Source: Bacteroidales bacterium (lineage in GTDB: Bacteria; Bacteroidota; Bacteroidia; Bacteroidales; Tenuifilaceae). From it: DNA of 43,369 nt. Position numbers and translations under genes: made by a program. Position 1 is the stretch's first letter. Each line of letters starts with the position of its first letter. This document shows, piece by piece, positions 24,074 through 32,542 of the stretch. The notes beneath the pieces were generated by a model. It worked only from the letters and a program-made list of their open reading frames with translations, did not search any database and was not told the DNA's origin. The stretch is taken from NCBI GenBank assembly GCA_011045955.1, contig DSBV01000017.1:1-43369 (forward strand), read 5' to 3'.

Positions 24074-24101
24074 AAGCCCCGCAATTAACGGGGCTTTTTT
24101 T
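24074..24101 (+). terminator. Attenuator terminator 2 of the aromatic operon
   Basis: AAGCCCCG and CGGGGCTT form an 8-bp stem with a 7-base loop, followed by T to 24101. It sits 24 bases before tyrA. The stem resembles that of terminator 1, which suggests duplication of the attenuator unit. Confidence 0.88.
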
Positions 24102-24124
24102 ATTGACAACCATGACTAACCTGT

Positions 24125-25048
24125 ATGACAAATATGATTAAAGCAATGAATTTTAAAAACTTAACGCTTGGTGTAATTGGGCTAGGCCAAATTGGGGCAT
24201 CACTGGCAGCAGGATTAAAGGGTAAGGTTAAAACCATTATTGGTTTTGATATTGAACCCCTTAACGAGGAATTTTGCATGAACGCTGGTATTATAGATAC
24301 TTCCAATACACTGGAAGAGATTTGCCAAATGGCAGATGTTGTTGCAATAGCAACACCAGTTGACCAAGTAATGCCAATTACATCAAGAATACTCAGTGCA
24401 AGTAGCAAACCATTAGCGGTATTCGATGTTGGCTCTACAAAATCGATAATAAATAAAGCCCTCTCAACCCATCAAAGACGTAACCAATTTGTATCCTCGC
24501 ATCCCATGGCTGGGAATGCAGGACAAGGCCCTGAACATGCAAACGCAAGCCTATTTAAGGAAAAACTGGTTTACATATGCGATGAACACCTTTGTGGCAT
24601 TCATGCATTAGACCTTGTTACAGGGCTATGGGATTTACTTGGTGCTAGAGTTGAATTTATTAATTCAAACCAACACGACAGGCTTATGGCAAACGTATCG
24701 CACCTACCACAACTGGTGTCGTATGCCTTGGCTAATGCTTCAGTGGATAAAAATAGCAGTATATCCCAAACAATGAACGCAGCATCCAGCGGATTCGATT
24801 CCATGACCCGCTTAGCCAAAAGTAGCGCAAGCATGTGGTTACCCATAGTTAAGCATAACAAGGAGAACATTCTCAGCGCAATTGCCGAGTACCAGAAACA
24901 ACTCTATAAGATTGAAATGGCAATCAGGCAGAGCGACTACCAAACACTACAATCGCTTATTTTTAAAGCAAACGGCATACGAAACGCATTTGAAAATCAA
25001 CAAAATCAAAACATACAAAACCATGGCAAACGAAAAGTTAAAAATTGA
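24125..25048 (+). CDS. tyrA: Prephenate dehydrogenase
   Basis: This 307-residue NAD(P)-dependent enzyme makes 4-hydroxyphenylpyruvate from prephenate for tyrosine synthesis. The Rossmann motif is GVIGLGQIGASLAAGL, followed by ATPVDQVM, SSHPMAGN and the catalytic-region NVSHLPQLVSYA. The first ATG is 24125; 24134 and 24146 (MNFKNLTLGV) are alternatives. It is first in the operon, directly after the second Tyr attenuator, which fits its tyrosine role. Its end overlaps the next gene by 26 bases. Confidence 0.93.
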   Translation: MTNMIKAMNFKNLTLGVIGLGQIGASLAAGLKGKVKTIIGFDIEPLNEEFCMNAGIIDTSNTLEEICQMADVVAIATPVDQVMPITSRILSASSKPLAVFDVGSTKSIINKALSTHQRRNQFVSSHPMAGNAGQGPEHANASLFKEKLVYICDEHLCGIHALDLVTGLWDLLGARVEFINSNQHDRLMANVSHLPQLVSYALANASVDKNSSISQTMNAASSGFDSMTRLAKSSASMWLPIVKHNKENILSAIAEYQKQLYKIEMAIRQSDYQTLQSLIFKANGIRNAFENQQNQNIQNHGKRKVKN

Positions 25049-26126
25049 GGAAGGTAGTAACCCCTCAGTCCAAAAAGATGCTAAGCCACTAATTATTGCA
25101 GGGCCTTGCAGTGCCGAGTCGCCACAACAATTAGTTGAAGTGGCTCAGGAACTTAAAAAGAATGGGCTTGTTAACTACATGCGAGCAGGCGTATGGAAAC
25201 CCCGCACCACCCCTAATTCCTTTGAGGGTTATGGAACCGAAGCCCTAATCTGGCTTAGCCTGGTAAAGCAGAAAACCGGGATGCCCTTTGCCACCGAGGT
25301 GGCAACCGAGAAGCATGTTTACGAGTGCCTAAAATTCGGCGCAGATCTACTATGGATAGGTGCACGCACCGTTTCCAATCCTTTTGCAATTCAGGAAATA
25401 GCTTCGGCTTTGAGGGGCGTCCAAATTCCTGTTCTGGTTAAAAATCCGTTAAGCCCCGACCTTAAACTCTGGGAGGGCGCAATTAACCGACTTCGCCTGG
25501 CAGGAGTAAAAGAGGTTGGTGCTATTCACCGGGGTTTTACTGTTTGGCACGCATCGCCTTTCAGGAACTTCCCAATGTGGGAGGTAGCATTACAGCTAAA
25601 AGCCAACAACCCTGAACTCACGGTCATTTCAGACCCAAGCCATATAGCAGGCGATTCACAGTATATTGAGTTACTCTCAAACCGTGCAATATACCTTGGA
25701 TTTGACGGCCTAATGGTTGAAGTACATCCGAACCCCAGTTTAGCCCTAAGTGATGCCAAGCAACAGCTTACCCCCAATCAATTCAACTCAATAATTCGTA
25801 ATCTTTTTGAGGCAAAACAAACCAACGCAGAGCTTATGAATGAGCTAAGGGCTGAAATTGATGCCTTGGACGAATTACTGGTTTGGGCATTGTCAAACCG
25901 AATGGCAATAGCAACCGAAATAGCCAGAGTTAAAAACAAAACTGGACAGAGTATCATTCAACCCGACCGTTGGAACGAAGTGCTCAACAAAGTTATAGGG
26001 AAAGGCCATAAAATGGGGCTCAGAACCGAATTCGTAAAAAGACTTTTCAATAGCATCCATCGGGAATCGTTGCAAACACAGGAGGCAATGACCCAAAACA
26101 GAACTGAAATGGTAAAATTTGGTTAA
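25023..26126 (+). CDS. DAHP synthase-chorismate mutase fusion
   Basis: A 367-residue bifunctional enzyme. Residues about 20-260 are type I-beta DAHP synthase (AGPCSAESPQQL, VWKPRTTPNSF, WIGARTVSNPF with the PEP-binding Arg kept, SDPSHIAGD). Residues about 270-355 are an AroQ-type chorismate mutase (LRAEIDALDELL, then NRMAIATEIARVK). It thus combines the first step of the shikimate pathway with the first step toward Tyr and Phe, and the mutase domain can serve as a feedback sensor in such fusions. The start is set at ATG 25023 (MANEKLKIEEG), because the longer frame to 24882 lies inside tyrA. Confidence 0.92.
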   Translation: MANEKLKIEEGSNPSVQKDAKPLIIAGPCSAESPQQLVEVAQELKKNGLVNYMRAGVWKPRTTPNSFEGYGTEALIWLSLVKQKTGMPFATEVATEKHVYECLKFGADLLWIGARTVSNPFAIQEIASALRGVQIPVLVKNPLSPDLKLWEGAINRLRLAGVKEVGAIHRGFTVWHASPFRNFPMWEVALQLKANNPELTVISDPSHIAGDSQYIELLSNRAIYLGFDGLMVEVHPNPSLALSDAKQQLTPNQFNSIIRNLFEAKQTNAELMNELRAEIDALDELLVWALSNRMAIATEIARVKNKTGQSIIQPDRWNEVLNKVIGKGHKMGLRTEFVKRLFNSIHRESLQTQEAMTQNRTEMVKFG

Positions 26127-26152
26127 TTTTGGCATAACCCTTAAATGTAAAA

Positions 26153-27181
26153 ATGGAAACCATTTTAATTGAAGGCCAAAACGGTAATTCAGCAATAATT
26201 GTTGACGAAAGAATTGAGGAGCTTGCCAAATATCTTCCCAAAAAAAAGCTTTTCATTATTACCGATAAAAATGTTGAAAAGCATTATACCACAGTGTTTC
26301 CCGAGGCACCCTTTTTCTCAATTAATCCAGGTGAAGCATCAAAACGGCTAGGGTATATTGAGAGTATTTACCGCTGGTTGCTGGAGAACAACGCCGACCG
26401 TACTAGTTTTATGCTGGGAATTGGAGGAGGCGTGGTTTGCGATATTGCTGGCTTTGTAGCTTCAACCTACATGCGTGGGGTTGAGTTTGGGTTTGTGTCA
26501 ACCAGTTTACTTTCACAGGTTGACGCAAGTGTTGGCGGCAAGAATGGGGTTGACCTTGATGGCTATAAGAATATTATTGGAACGTTTACACAGCCCCGAT
26601 TTGTGCTTTGCGATACCCGCTTGCTAAAAACATTGCCCCACGAGGAACTTGTGAATGGTTTTGCCGAGATGGTAAAGCATGCCATAATCTTGGATATCAA
26701 ACTTTTTGAACAGCTTGAACACGACTGTATTGCTCTGCTTAACCTAAATCAACCTGAAATATCAAAACATATAGCTGAATCCATTAGGGTTAAAGCAAGC
26801 ATTGTTACTGCCGATGAACGTGAAAGCGGAATTAGAAAGCTGCTCAATTTTGGCCATACATGGGGGCACGCCGTTGAAACACTAACCGGAATATCGCACG
26901 GTAAGGCGGTTAGCATTGGGATGGAGTTTGCCTGCAGGCTCTCCATGGAGAAAGGGCTTATCGGCAACAAGGAATACCTTAGAGTTATTAATCTGCTACA
27001 ATCGTGTGGACTCCCAACCCGCATGAACATTGAACCCAATAAGGTTTTCGATGCCCTAGTAAAGGACAAAAAACAGAATGCCAACAGCATCGACTTTGTT
27101 CTTTTAAAAGGAATTGGAGTTCCAAAAATTGAAACAATGGCATTGGAGGAATTAAAAAAGTTTGCAGAAAAAAGATTATGA
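26153..27181 (+). CDS. aroB: 3-Dehydroquinate synthase
   Basis: This 342-residue NAD- and metal-dependent enzyme converts DAHP to 3-dehydroquinate. Motifs seen: MLGIGGGVVCDIAGFVAS, SLLSQVDASVGGKNGVD, FAEMVKHAII and the metal-ligand LNFGHTWGHAVE. The frame is complete and lies between the DAHP synthase fusion and aroD with short gaps. Confidence 0.95.
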   Translation: METILIEGQNGNSAIIVDERIEELAKYLPKKKLFIITDKNVEKHYTTVFPEAPFFSINPGEASKRLGYIESIYRWLLENNADRTSFMLGIGGGVVCDIAGFVASTYMRGVEFGFVSTSLLSQVDASVGGKNGVDLDGYKNIIGTFTQPRFVLCDTRLLKTLPHEELVNGFAEMVKHAIILDIKLFEQLEHDCIALLNLNQPEISKHIAESIRVKASIVTADERESGIRKLLNFGHTWGHAVETLTGISHGKAVSIGMEFACRLSMEKGLIGNKEYLRVINLLQSCGLPTRMNIEPNKVFDALVKDKKQNANSIDFVLLKGIGVPKIETMALEELKKFAEKRL

Positions 27182-27184
27182 AGC

Positions 27185-27838
27185 ATGAATACCGTTCGCC
27201 CCGACATATGTGTTAGTATAGGAAACGTTGATTTCCAAGTAATAAGCACATTGCTACCCACGTTTTCGCTTGCTGAAATCAGAATGGATTTGCTTACCCT
27301 GAGCAAGGATGAGTTAAGGCAAATCATGGCCATGCATAAAAATCTTATTGCAACCTATCGACCTAAAAGCAATGAATTTGAATTGATGCTTAACATGCTG
27401 AATGAAGCTATTGCATGGGGTTCTGCATGGGTTGATATTGACATTGAAACGCCTACTGAAATTATTAGGGAAATAGTAGCTAAAGCCGATACCGCTAATT
27501 GCAAGGTGATAATTTCATACCATAGCTATAATGCCACACCTTCAACATCAATACTTAATAGTATTGTTAAAAAGTCAAAAGCATACAATGCAGCATTAAC
27601 CAAAATTGCTTGCATGGCCAACAGTCCAAACGATTGTGCCCGTATGCTATCGCTTTACGATAATCACTCAAACATCCTTGCCTTTTGCATGGGTCAAGTG
27701 GGGATGATTACCCGCATTGCCGCACCTTTTCTGGGCGCTCCATTTACCTATGCCGGCTTACAAGGGAAACAAACAGCCCCTGGCCAACTGGACTATTTCA
27801 ACCTAAACAATCTACTCAATACCATTAAACCCTTATAG
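27185..27838 (+). CDS. aroD: 3-Dehydroquinate dehydratase, type I
   Basis: The 217-residue Schiff-base enzyme dehydrates 3-dehydroquinate to 3-dehydroshikimate. It shows AEIRMDLL, the catalytic His in VIISYHSY, the Schiff-base Lys in LTKIACM, then MGQVGMITRI and APGQL. It follows aroB by three bases and precedes aroE by two, so translation is probably coupled. Confidence 0.93.
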   Translation: MNTVRPDICVSIGNVDFQVISTLLPTFSLAEIRMDLLTLSKDELRQIMAMHKNLIATYRPKSNEFELMLNMLNEAIAWGSAWVDIDIETPTEIIREIVAKADTANCKVIISYHSYNATPSTSILNSIVKKSKAYNAALTKIACMANSPNDCARMLSLYDNHSNILAFCMGQVGMITRIAAPFLGAPFTYAGLQGKQTAPGQLDYFNLNNLLNTIKPL

Positions 27839-27840
27839 GA

Positions 27841-28761
27841 ATGGAAATCTATGCTGTTTTTGGTAATCCAATTCTGCACAGTAAAAGCCCACAGCTTTTC
27901 AATAGCGTTTTCAGGGAAATGGGTGTCGATGCAAAATACACACGTATACGTCCTAAAAGCGGGAAGGATTTAATCGATATTATTCTACACCTCAACATTA
28001 AGGGCGCAAATATAACCACCCCTTTTAAAACTGAGGTGGTTGAGTTTCTGGATAAGGTTGATGCCGATGCCAAAGTAATTGGAGGCGTGAACACCATAAC
28101 TAACATCAATGGTAAACTAACAGGCTACAACACCGACCACATAGGAGTGGTTAACTCTTTGCATGAAGGAAATATTGTTCTAAAAGACAAACAAGTGCTT
28201 GTGTTGGGAGCTGGGCCTGCTGCTGCCGCCGCTTCATTCGGACTAATAAGCTCTATGGCAAATGTTTTTATATCTAACAGGACTAAACAAAAGGCTTTAG
28301 AGCTGAGCAGGCAACTAAACATCGGTTATATCGATTTTAGCGACGTTGTACATCATCTAAATGATTTTGATGTTGTTGTTTCGGCCTTGCTACCAAATGT
28401 TAATCCCTTTGAAAATATCAGCGTTCCACAACATCTGGTTTTACTGGATGCCAATTACCGTCAATCGCAGTTGAGCAAACATTTTGAAGGTCAAGGCTGC
28501 AAAGTAATTTCTGGCAAACGATGGCTGATTCATCAGGCTATTGCTTCATTTAAAATTTATAGAGATGATGCCCCTTTGATTGAAACCATGAACCAAGCTG
28601 TTGAAATTGATTTAGAACGAGAATCCCTAAAGGCCGAATGGATGCAAAGAACAACAAAAGAAATAGCAATTGGAGAGTATGATATTCTTATCTCAGCTAG
28701 TAACGAAACGGAATTTAAGCAGATATTAAATAATGAAATTAGTAAAACCTTCGGTAGTTAA
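27841..28761 (+). CDS. aroE: Shikimate dehydrogenase
   Basis: The product reduces 3-dehydroshikimate to shikimate. Substrate motifs are LHSKSPQLFN and ANITTPFK, followed by GGVNTI and the nucleotide-binding VLGAGPAAAA. At 306 residues it is about 35-40 longer than usual; the extra C-terminal part (from about ESLKAEWMQR) is hydrophilic and not recognised. The gene overlaps aroA by 29 bases. Confidence 0.9.
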   Translation: MEIYAVFGNPILHSKSPQLFNSVFREMGVDAKYTRIRPKSGKDLIDIILHLNIKGANITTPFKTEVVEFLDKVDADAKVIGGVNTITNINGKLTGYNTDHIGVVNSLHEGNIVLKDKQVLVLGAGPAAAAASFGLISSMANVFISNRTKQKALELSRQLNIGYIDFSDVVHHLNDFDVVVSALLPNVNPFENISVPQHLVLLDANYRQSQLSKHFEGQGCKVISGKRWLIHQAIASFKIYRDDAPLIETMNQAVEIDLERESLKAEWMQRTTKEIAIGEYDILISASNETEFKQILNNEISKTFGS

Positions 28762-29974
28762 AGGAACGGTTCAAGCCCCTGCATCGAAAAGTGTTGCACA
28801 AAGAGCTATTGCTTTGGCAGCCATGGCCAAAGGGCAATCCATCATATATAACATTGGCAGTAGTAACGATTGCCATGCAGCCATTGATGTTTGTAAAGCA
28901 ATGGGTGCACAAATAAATGGTGATGCCCAAAGGCTCTCTGTTACCGGAGGACTAACCTATCCGGCAGAGCAATTGCATTGCGGCGAATCGGGGTTAAGCA
29001 TTAGAATGTTTTCGGCTATAGCGTCAATTTTCGATAAACCCGTTACCCTCACAGGGTGTGGTTCGCTGGCCAACCGACCAATGCACATGGTAACTGACGG
29101 ACTTTTTAAGCTGGGTGTAAGCTGCTCAACAAACAATGGCAAACAGCCTATTACTGTGCGAGGCCCTATTAAAGGTGGAAGCATTAAAGTTGATGGGTCA
29201 TTAAGTTCACAGGCTATTACGGGTTTATTAATGGCTTCGCCCTTTGCTCAAACCGACGTTACCATTCAGGTAAAAAACCTTAATAGCCGACCATACATTG
29301 ATCTTACCGTAGAAATGATGGAAGAATTCGGAGTAAAGGTTGACAGACTGCCAAACAACACCTACCATATCGCCGCACATCAAAGCTACAAGGCATGCGA
29401 GTATAATGTGGAAGGCGATTGGAGCGGGGCAGCGTTCATGCTGGTAGCGGGAGCCATAGCTGGCGAGGTAGAGGTTACAAACCTTAACCCTAAATCGCTT
29501 CAAGCCGATAGGGCTATTGTTGACGCATTAATGGCAACAGGAGCAACCGTGTCAATAAATGATGGGAGCATTAGTGTAGGGAAAGGAAATCTTTTAGGAT
29601 TTGACTTTGATGCCCGTAACTGTCCCGATTTATTCCCCCCACTTGTAACACTTGCTGCCAATTGCAAAGGGAAATCAAAAATTTTAGGGGTAACCCGTTT
29701 GCGAAGCAAAGAATCGGATAGAGCAGCAACGCTTCAACAGGAATTTGGGAAGTTAGGAATTAAGATTGTTATCAATGGCGACGAAATGGTTGTTGAAGGA
29801 GGGTCCATTAAAGCTGACACAACATTTTCACACGGCGACCATCGTATAGCAATGGCCTGTGCCATTGCAGCGCTTAGAGCTACAGGCGAGGTTGCCATTG
29901 AAGATGCTCAAGCCGTTAACAAGTCGTATCCCAACTTCTTTGATAATCTTTACGAAATACTAACAAACCACTAG
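28733..29974 (+). CDS. aroA: 5-Enolpyruvylshikimate-3-phosphate synthase
   Basis: A 413-residue enzyme joining PEP and shikimate 3-phosphate. Motifs seen: APASKSVAQRAIALA, CGESGLSIRMFS in place of the more common GNAGTAMR, SSQAITGLLMA, GDWSGAAFML, CPDLFPPL, LRSKESDRAA and GDHRIAMACAIAA. It starts inside the end of aroE. The shikimate kinase gene needed just before this step (aroK) is not in the operon. Confidence 0.94.
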   Translation: MKLVKPSVVKGTVQAPASKSVAQRAIALAAMAKGQSIIYNIGSSNDCHAAIDVCKAMGAQINGDAQRLSVTGGLTYPAEQLHCGESGLSIRMFSAIASIFDKPVTLTGCGSLANRPMHMVTDGLFKLGVSCSTNNGKQPITVRGPIKGGSIKVDGSLSSQAITGLLMASPFAQTDVTIQVKNLNSRPYIDLTVEMMEEFGVKVDRLPNNTYHIAAHQSYKACEYNVEGDWSGAAFMLVAGAIAGEVEVTNLNPKSLQADRAIVDALMATGATVSINDGSISVGKGNLLGFDFDARNCPDLFPPLVTLAANCKGKSKILGVTRLRSKESDRAATLQQEFGKLGIKIVINGDEMVVEGGSIKADTTFSHGDHRIAMACAIAALRATGEVAIEDAQAVNKSYPNFFDNLYEILTNH

Positions 29975-29989
29975 ATAATAGGTTAAACA

Positions 29990-30976
29990 ATGAATACATT
30001 TGGACGAATATTTCGCATTAGCATATTTGGCGAATCGCATGGATCCGTGGTGGGTGTAACTATTGATGGTTTGCCACATGGCATAAAGCTAAATGCAGAC
30101 GATTTTACAGCCGATTTAGCCCGCCGACGGGCTGGTACAAAAGGGACCACACCCCGTGTTGAGAGCGATATACCCGAGATTGCTACTGGTTGGTTTAACG
30201 GATACACTACCGGTGCACCATTAACAATACTCTTCAGAAATGAGAATACTAAACCGGGCGACTACGATAAGCTGAAAGATGTTCCCCGCCCCGGACATTC
30301 CGATTTTGTTGCATACCATAAGTTTGAGGGTTACAATGACTACCGCGGAGGCGGACATTTTTCAGGTCGGCTAACCCTTGCTCTGGTTGCCGCAGGGGTA
30401 GTGGCCAAAAAGGTAATTCCTGAGGTTAGCATCGTTGCAAAATTGATTGAAGCAGGAGGCAAAGCGAATATTGATGAGGCCATTGAGGACTCACAAAAAC
30501 AAAACGATTCCATAGGCGGAATTGTGGAATGCACTGCAACCGGGATACCCATAGGCCTTGGAGAACCCTTTTTCGATTCCGTTGAATCGGTAATTAGCCA
30601 CCTGGCGTTTTCCATTCCTGCGGTAAAAAGCATTGAATTTGGCTCAGGTTTTACAGCATCGCGTATGCGAGGCTCAGAGCATAACGACCCGATTATTGAC
30701 AGCTCTGGTAACACAGCCACCAACCATGCCGGTGGAATAAATGGGGGTATTACCAACGGAAATCCCTTGGTTTTCCGAATAGCTGTAAAACCAACATCGA
30801 GCATTGCAAAGTCGCAGCAAACACTAAACGTTAAAACCGGGAAAACAGAATTCCTAACAGTTCAGGGCAGACACGATACCTGCATTGCGCTCAGGGTACC
30901 TGTTGTTGCTGAAGCCATTACAGCAATTGCCCTTGCCGATCTACTGCTAATAGAACGGGTAAGAAAAAACCGGTGA
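29990..30976 (+). CDS. aroC: Chorismate synthase
   Basis: A 328-residue FMN-dependent lyase producing chorismate. It has RISIFGESHGSVVGVTIDG, the RRRAG flavin/substrate motif, RPGHSDFVAYHKF, YRGGGHFSGRLTL and, near the end, GRHDTCIALRVPVVAEA. It completes the operon from DAHP to chorismate except for shikimate kinase. Its 3' end overlaps the hairpin at 30964-30991. Confidence 0.95.
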   Translation: MNTFGRIFRISIFGESHGSVVGVTIDGLPHGIKLNADDFTADLARRRAGTKGTTPRVESDIPEIATGWFNGYTTGAPLTILFRNENTKPGDYDKLKDVPRPGHSDFVAYHKFEGYNDYRGGGHFSGRLTLALVAAGVVAKKVIPEVSIVAKLIEAGGKANIDEAIEDSQKQNDSIGGIVECTATGIPIGLGEPFFDSVESVISHLAFSIPAVKSIEFGSGFTASRMRGSEHNDPIIDSSGNTATNHAGGINGGITNGNPLVFRIAVKPTSSIAKSQQTLNVKTGKTEFLTVQGRHDTCIALRVPVVAEAITAIALADLLLIERVRKNR

Positions 30977-30991
30977 TTCTGCCACCGGTTT
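30964..30991 (-). terminator. Terminator between aroC and the LYS1-like gene
   Basis: AACCGGTG/CACCGGTT forms an 8-bp stem with a 7-base loop. On the minus strand six T follow, so it ends the leftward gene. On the plus strand only three T follow, giving weaker termination of the aro operon. It overlaps the last codons of aroC. Confidence 0.75.
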
Positions 30992-31006
30992 CAAATCTCT
31001 GCCATT

Positions 31007-32227
31007 TTACTCTTTCCCTTCGAGGTAATCCTGAAGGTAATCGTATCGGGGAGTCAACTTACCATCCTTTAGAATAGTTGCTCGTTCAATAACTCCATCG
31101 CTATCGTCGCACAGTAAGTGCGGTAGCACTTTATCGATTAGCAAACGGCCAAAAAACTCACTGGCATCGCGGGGTAATTCACCCGGAAGGTTGTCGATTG
31201 ACATTACGGTAACGTTCATGCCACGGGAAAAGGCAGGCTCCTCCTTACCTGTTGTGGGATTAAAATCAAAGAAAGGATCGGCAATAGTTGAAGCTTTAAT
31301 GGTTGAAGGAATTGGGCCTGGTATATCGCAGCTTACATCGGCAATGATTGAGATTCTGAAATCGGGTTGCTTCATATCATCAACCGTAAAGAAGTGGGGT
31401 GAACGGAAATCCCAGTAATGGCAAGCAATAAACACATCGGCAGTTTGTACGTAGGGTAAGAAAGTGCTCTGGTGATCGGCCGGATTACTCACCCAGTAAT
31501 CCCAATCAAATGGTTTACCGTCGTTGCGTTTGGCATAGTGCCATGGGTCGAGGCGGGTGTAAACCGGATGGTCAAATTCCTTGGACAAGAACTCATTGTG
31601 AGTAACCTCAACAACGCCGGATTGCCCGAGTACTTCTAGTGCCCCACCAGCCACTCTACCCCCACCGGTAACTACAAACTTCAACGGGGGCAGCTTGATT
31701 TTTTTGAGAATGCCCTTTAGCTCATTATAGTCGTGCAATGTATGTGCAGCAGGCAATTCTCCCAGCTTGTGCTTAATGTAAATTGCCCTAAGGGCATTGT
31801 ACGCTCCAACAACTCCAGCCCAGTGACCAAAAGCAACTAAACGAATACCATTTTTATCGGTAAGATACTCATAATCAATAACTTTATTGCCATTAGCCGC
31901 AAAAGCCTGAATCAACTTCTGATTGTGAGGCTGCTTTTTGGCCACGTGGGCAAATTCCATGTAAGTTTTACCCGGAATGATTGTTGGGATTTTTGTTTCC
32001 TTTACACCAATAAGTAAGTCGCAATCCGATAAATCATCATGTAACTTTACCCCAAAGCGCAAGTATTCATCGTCCTTATAACACCTTAACTCGCTGGGTT
32101 GAACCACAACATCAACATTGTCAAATTTACTAATCACCTCAACAACCTGCTCAGGCGTTAGGGCAACCCGCCTATCGGGTGGCGTTTTGGTTTCCTTTAA
32201 AATTCCAATCTTATAATGTTTAGGCAT
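31007..32227 (-). CDS. Saccharopine dehydrogenase (LYS1)-like / alanine dehydrogenase-fold oxidoreductase
   Basis: The 406-residue product begins with the alanine-dehydrogenase/transhydrogenase N-domain (IGILKETKTPPDRRVALTP), then AFGHWAGVVGAYNAL and a Rossmann-like VVTGGGRVAGGALEVL, then CHYWDFRSPHFF and MSIDNLPGELPRDAS. The pattern resembles NAD-dependent lysine-forming saccharopine dehydrogenase, common in Bacteroidota although these usually make lysine by another route. The physiological substrate is not clear. A small palindrome lies 25-42 bases upstream. Confidence 0.8.
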   Translation of the reverse strand: MPKHYKIGILKETKTPPDRRVALTPEQVVEVISKFDNVDVVVQPSELRCYKDDEYLRFGVKLHDDLSDCDLLIGVKETKIPTIIPGKTYMEFAHVAKKQPHNQKLIQAFAANGNKVIDYEYLTDKNGIRLVAFGHWAGVVGAYNALRAIYIKHKLGELPAAHTLHDYNELKGILKKIKLPPLKFVVTGGGRVAGGALEVLGQSGVVEVTHNEFLSKEFDHPVYTRLDPWHYAKRNDGKPFDWDYWVSNPADHQSTFLPYVQTADVFIACHYWDFRSPHFFTVDDMKQPDFRISIIADVSCDIPGPIPSTIKASTIADPFFDFNPTTGKEEPAFSRGMNVTVMSIDNLPGELPRDASEFFGRLLIDKVLPHLLCDDSDGVIERATILKDGKLTPRYDYLQDYLEGKE

Positions 32228-32251
32228 ACGGCTTGAATTTAACTTTATTTA

Positions 32252-32269
32252 GCAAAATTTGAATTTTGC
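32252..32269. promoter_or_regulatory. Palindrome upstream of the LYS1-like gene, possible operator
   Basis: GCAAAATT, two bases, AATTTTGC is a perfect inverted repeat 25-42 bases from the start codon of the minus-strand gene. The rest of the 315-base gap 32228-32542 is AT-rich, with a promoter-like element at 32490 and no other gene seen. Confidence 0.35.
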
Positions 32270-32489
32270 GAAACTAATAAAACGAAATCACATTTTAAAA
32301 AATATTTATAGGGTTGTTAAATTTTTCACAAGAGAATTACATATTGTCAAAAAAAGAGCCAAATTACTTTCATATTATCACTAGGATTAAAGGCAAAAGA
32401 GATGTATTTCAAACGTTTTCAGCACATTAACTCTCATGTGCCACTTTGCAAATTGTTGTAAAGCATGAAAAAAAATCAGGTAATAGTAT

Positions 32490-32497
32490 TAACTTTG
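32490..32497 (+). promoter_or_regulatory. Candidate -7 element for pyruvate:ferredoxin oxidoreductase
   Basis: TAACTTTG matches TAnnTTTG, 45 bases before ATG 32543. It lies downstream of an upstream in-frame ATG at 32465, which supports 32543 as the true start. Confidence 0.4.
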
Positions 32498-32542
32498 CGT
32501 GGGCTTAAAATTATTACTAACCATCATAACAATCAAACTGAA

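Noticed and set aside
32465-32542. Longer N-terminus for pyruvate:ferredoxin oxidoreductase
   Set aside because: The family begins at the MGKEKKFITCDGNY region, and a -7 promoter element lies inside the extension.
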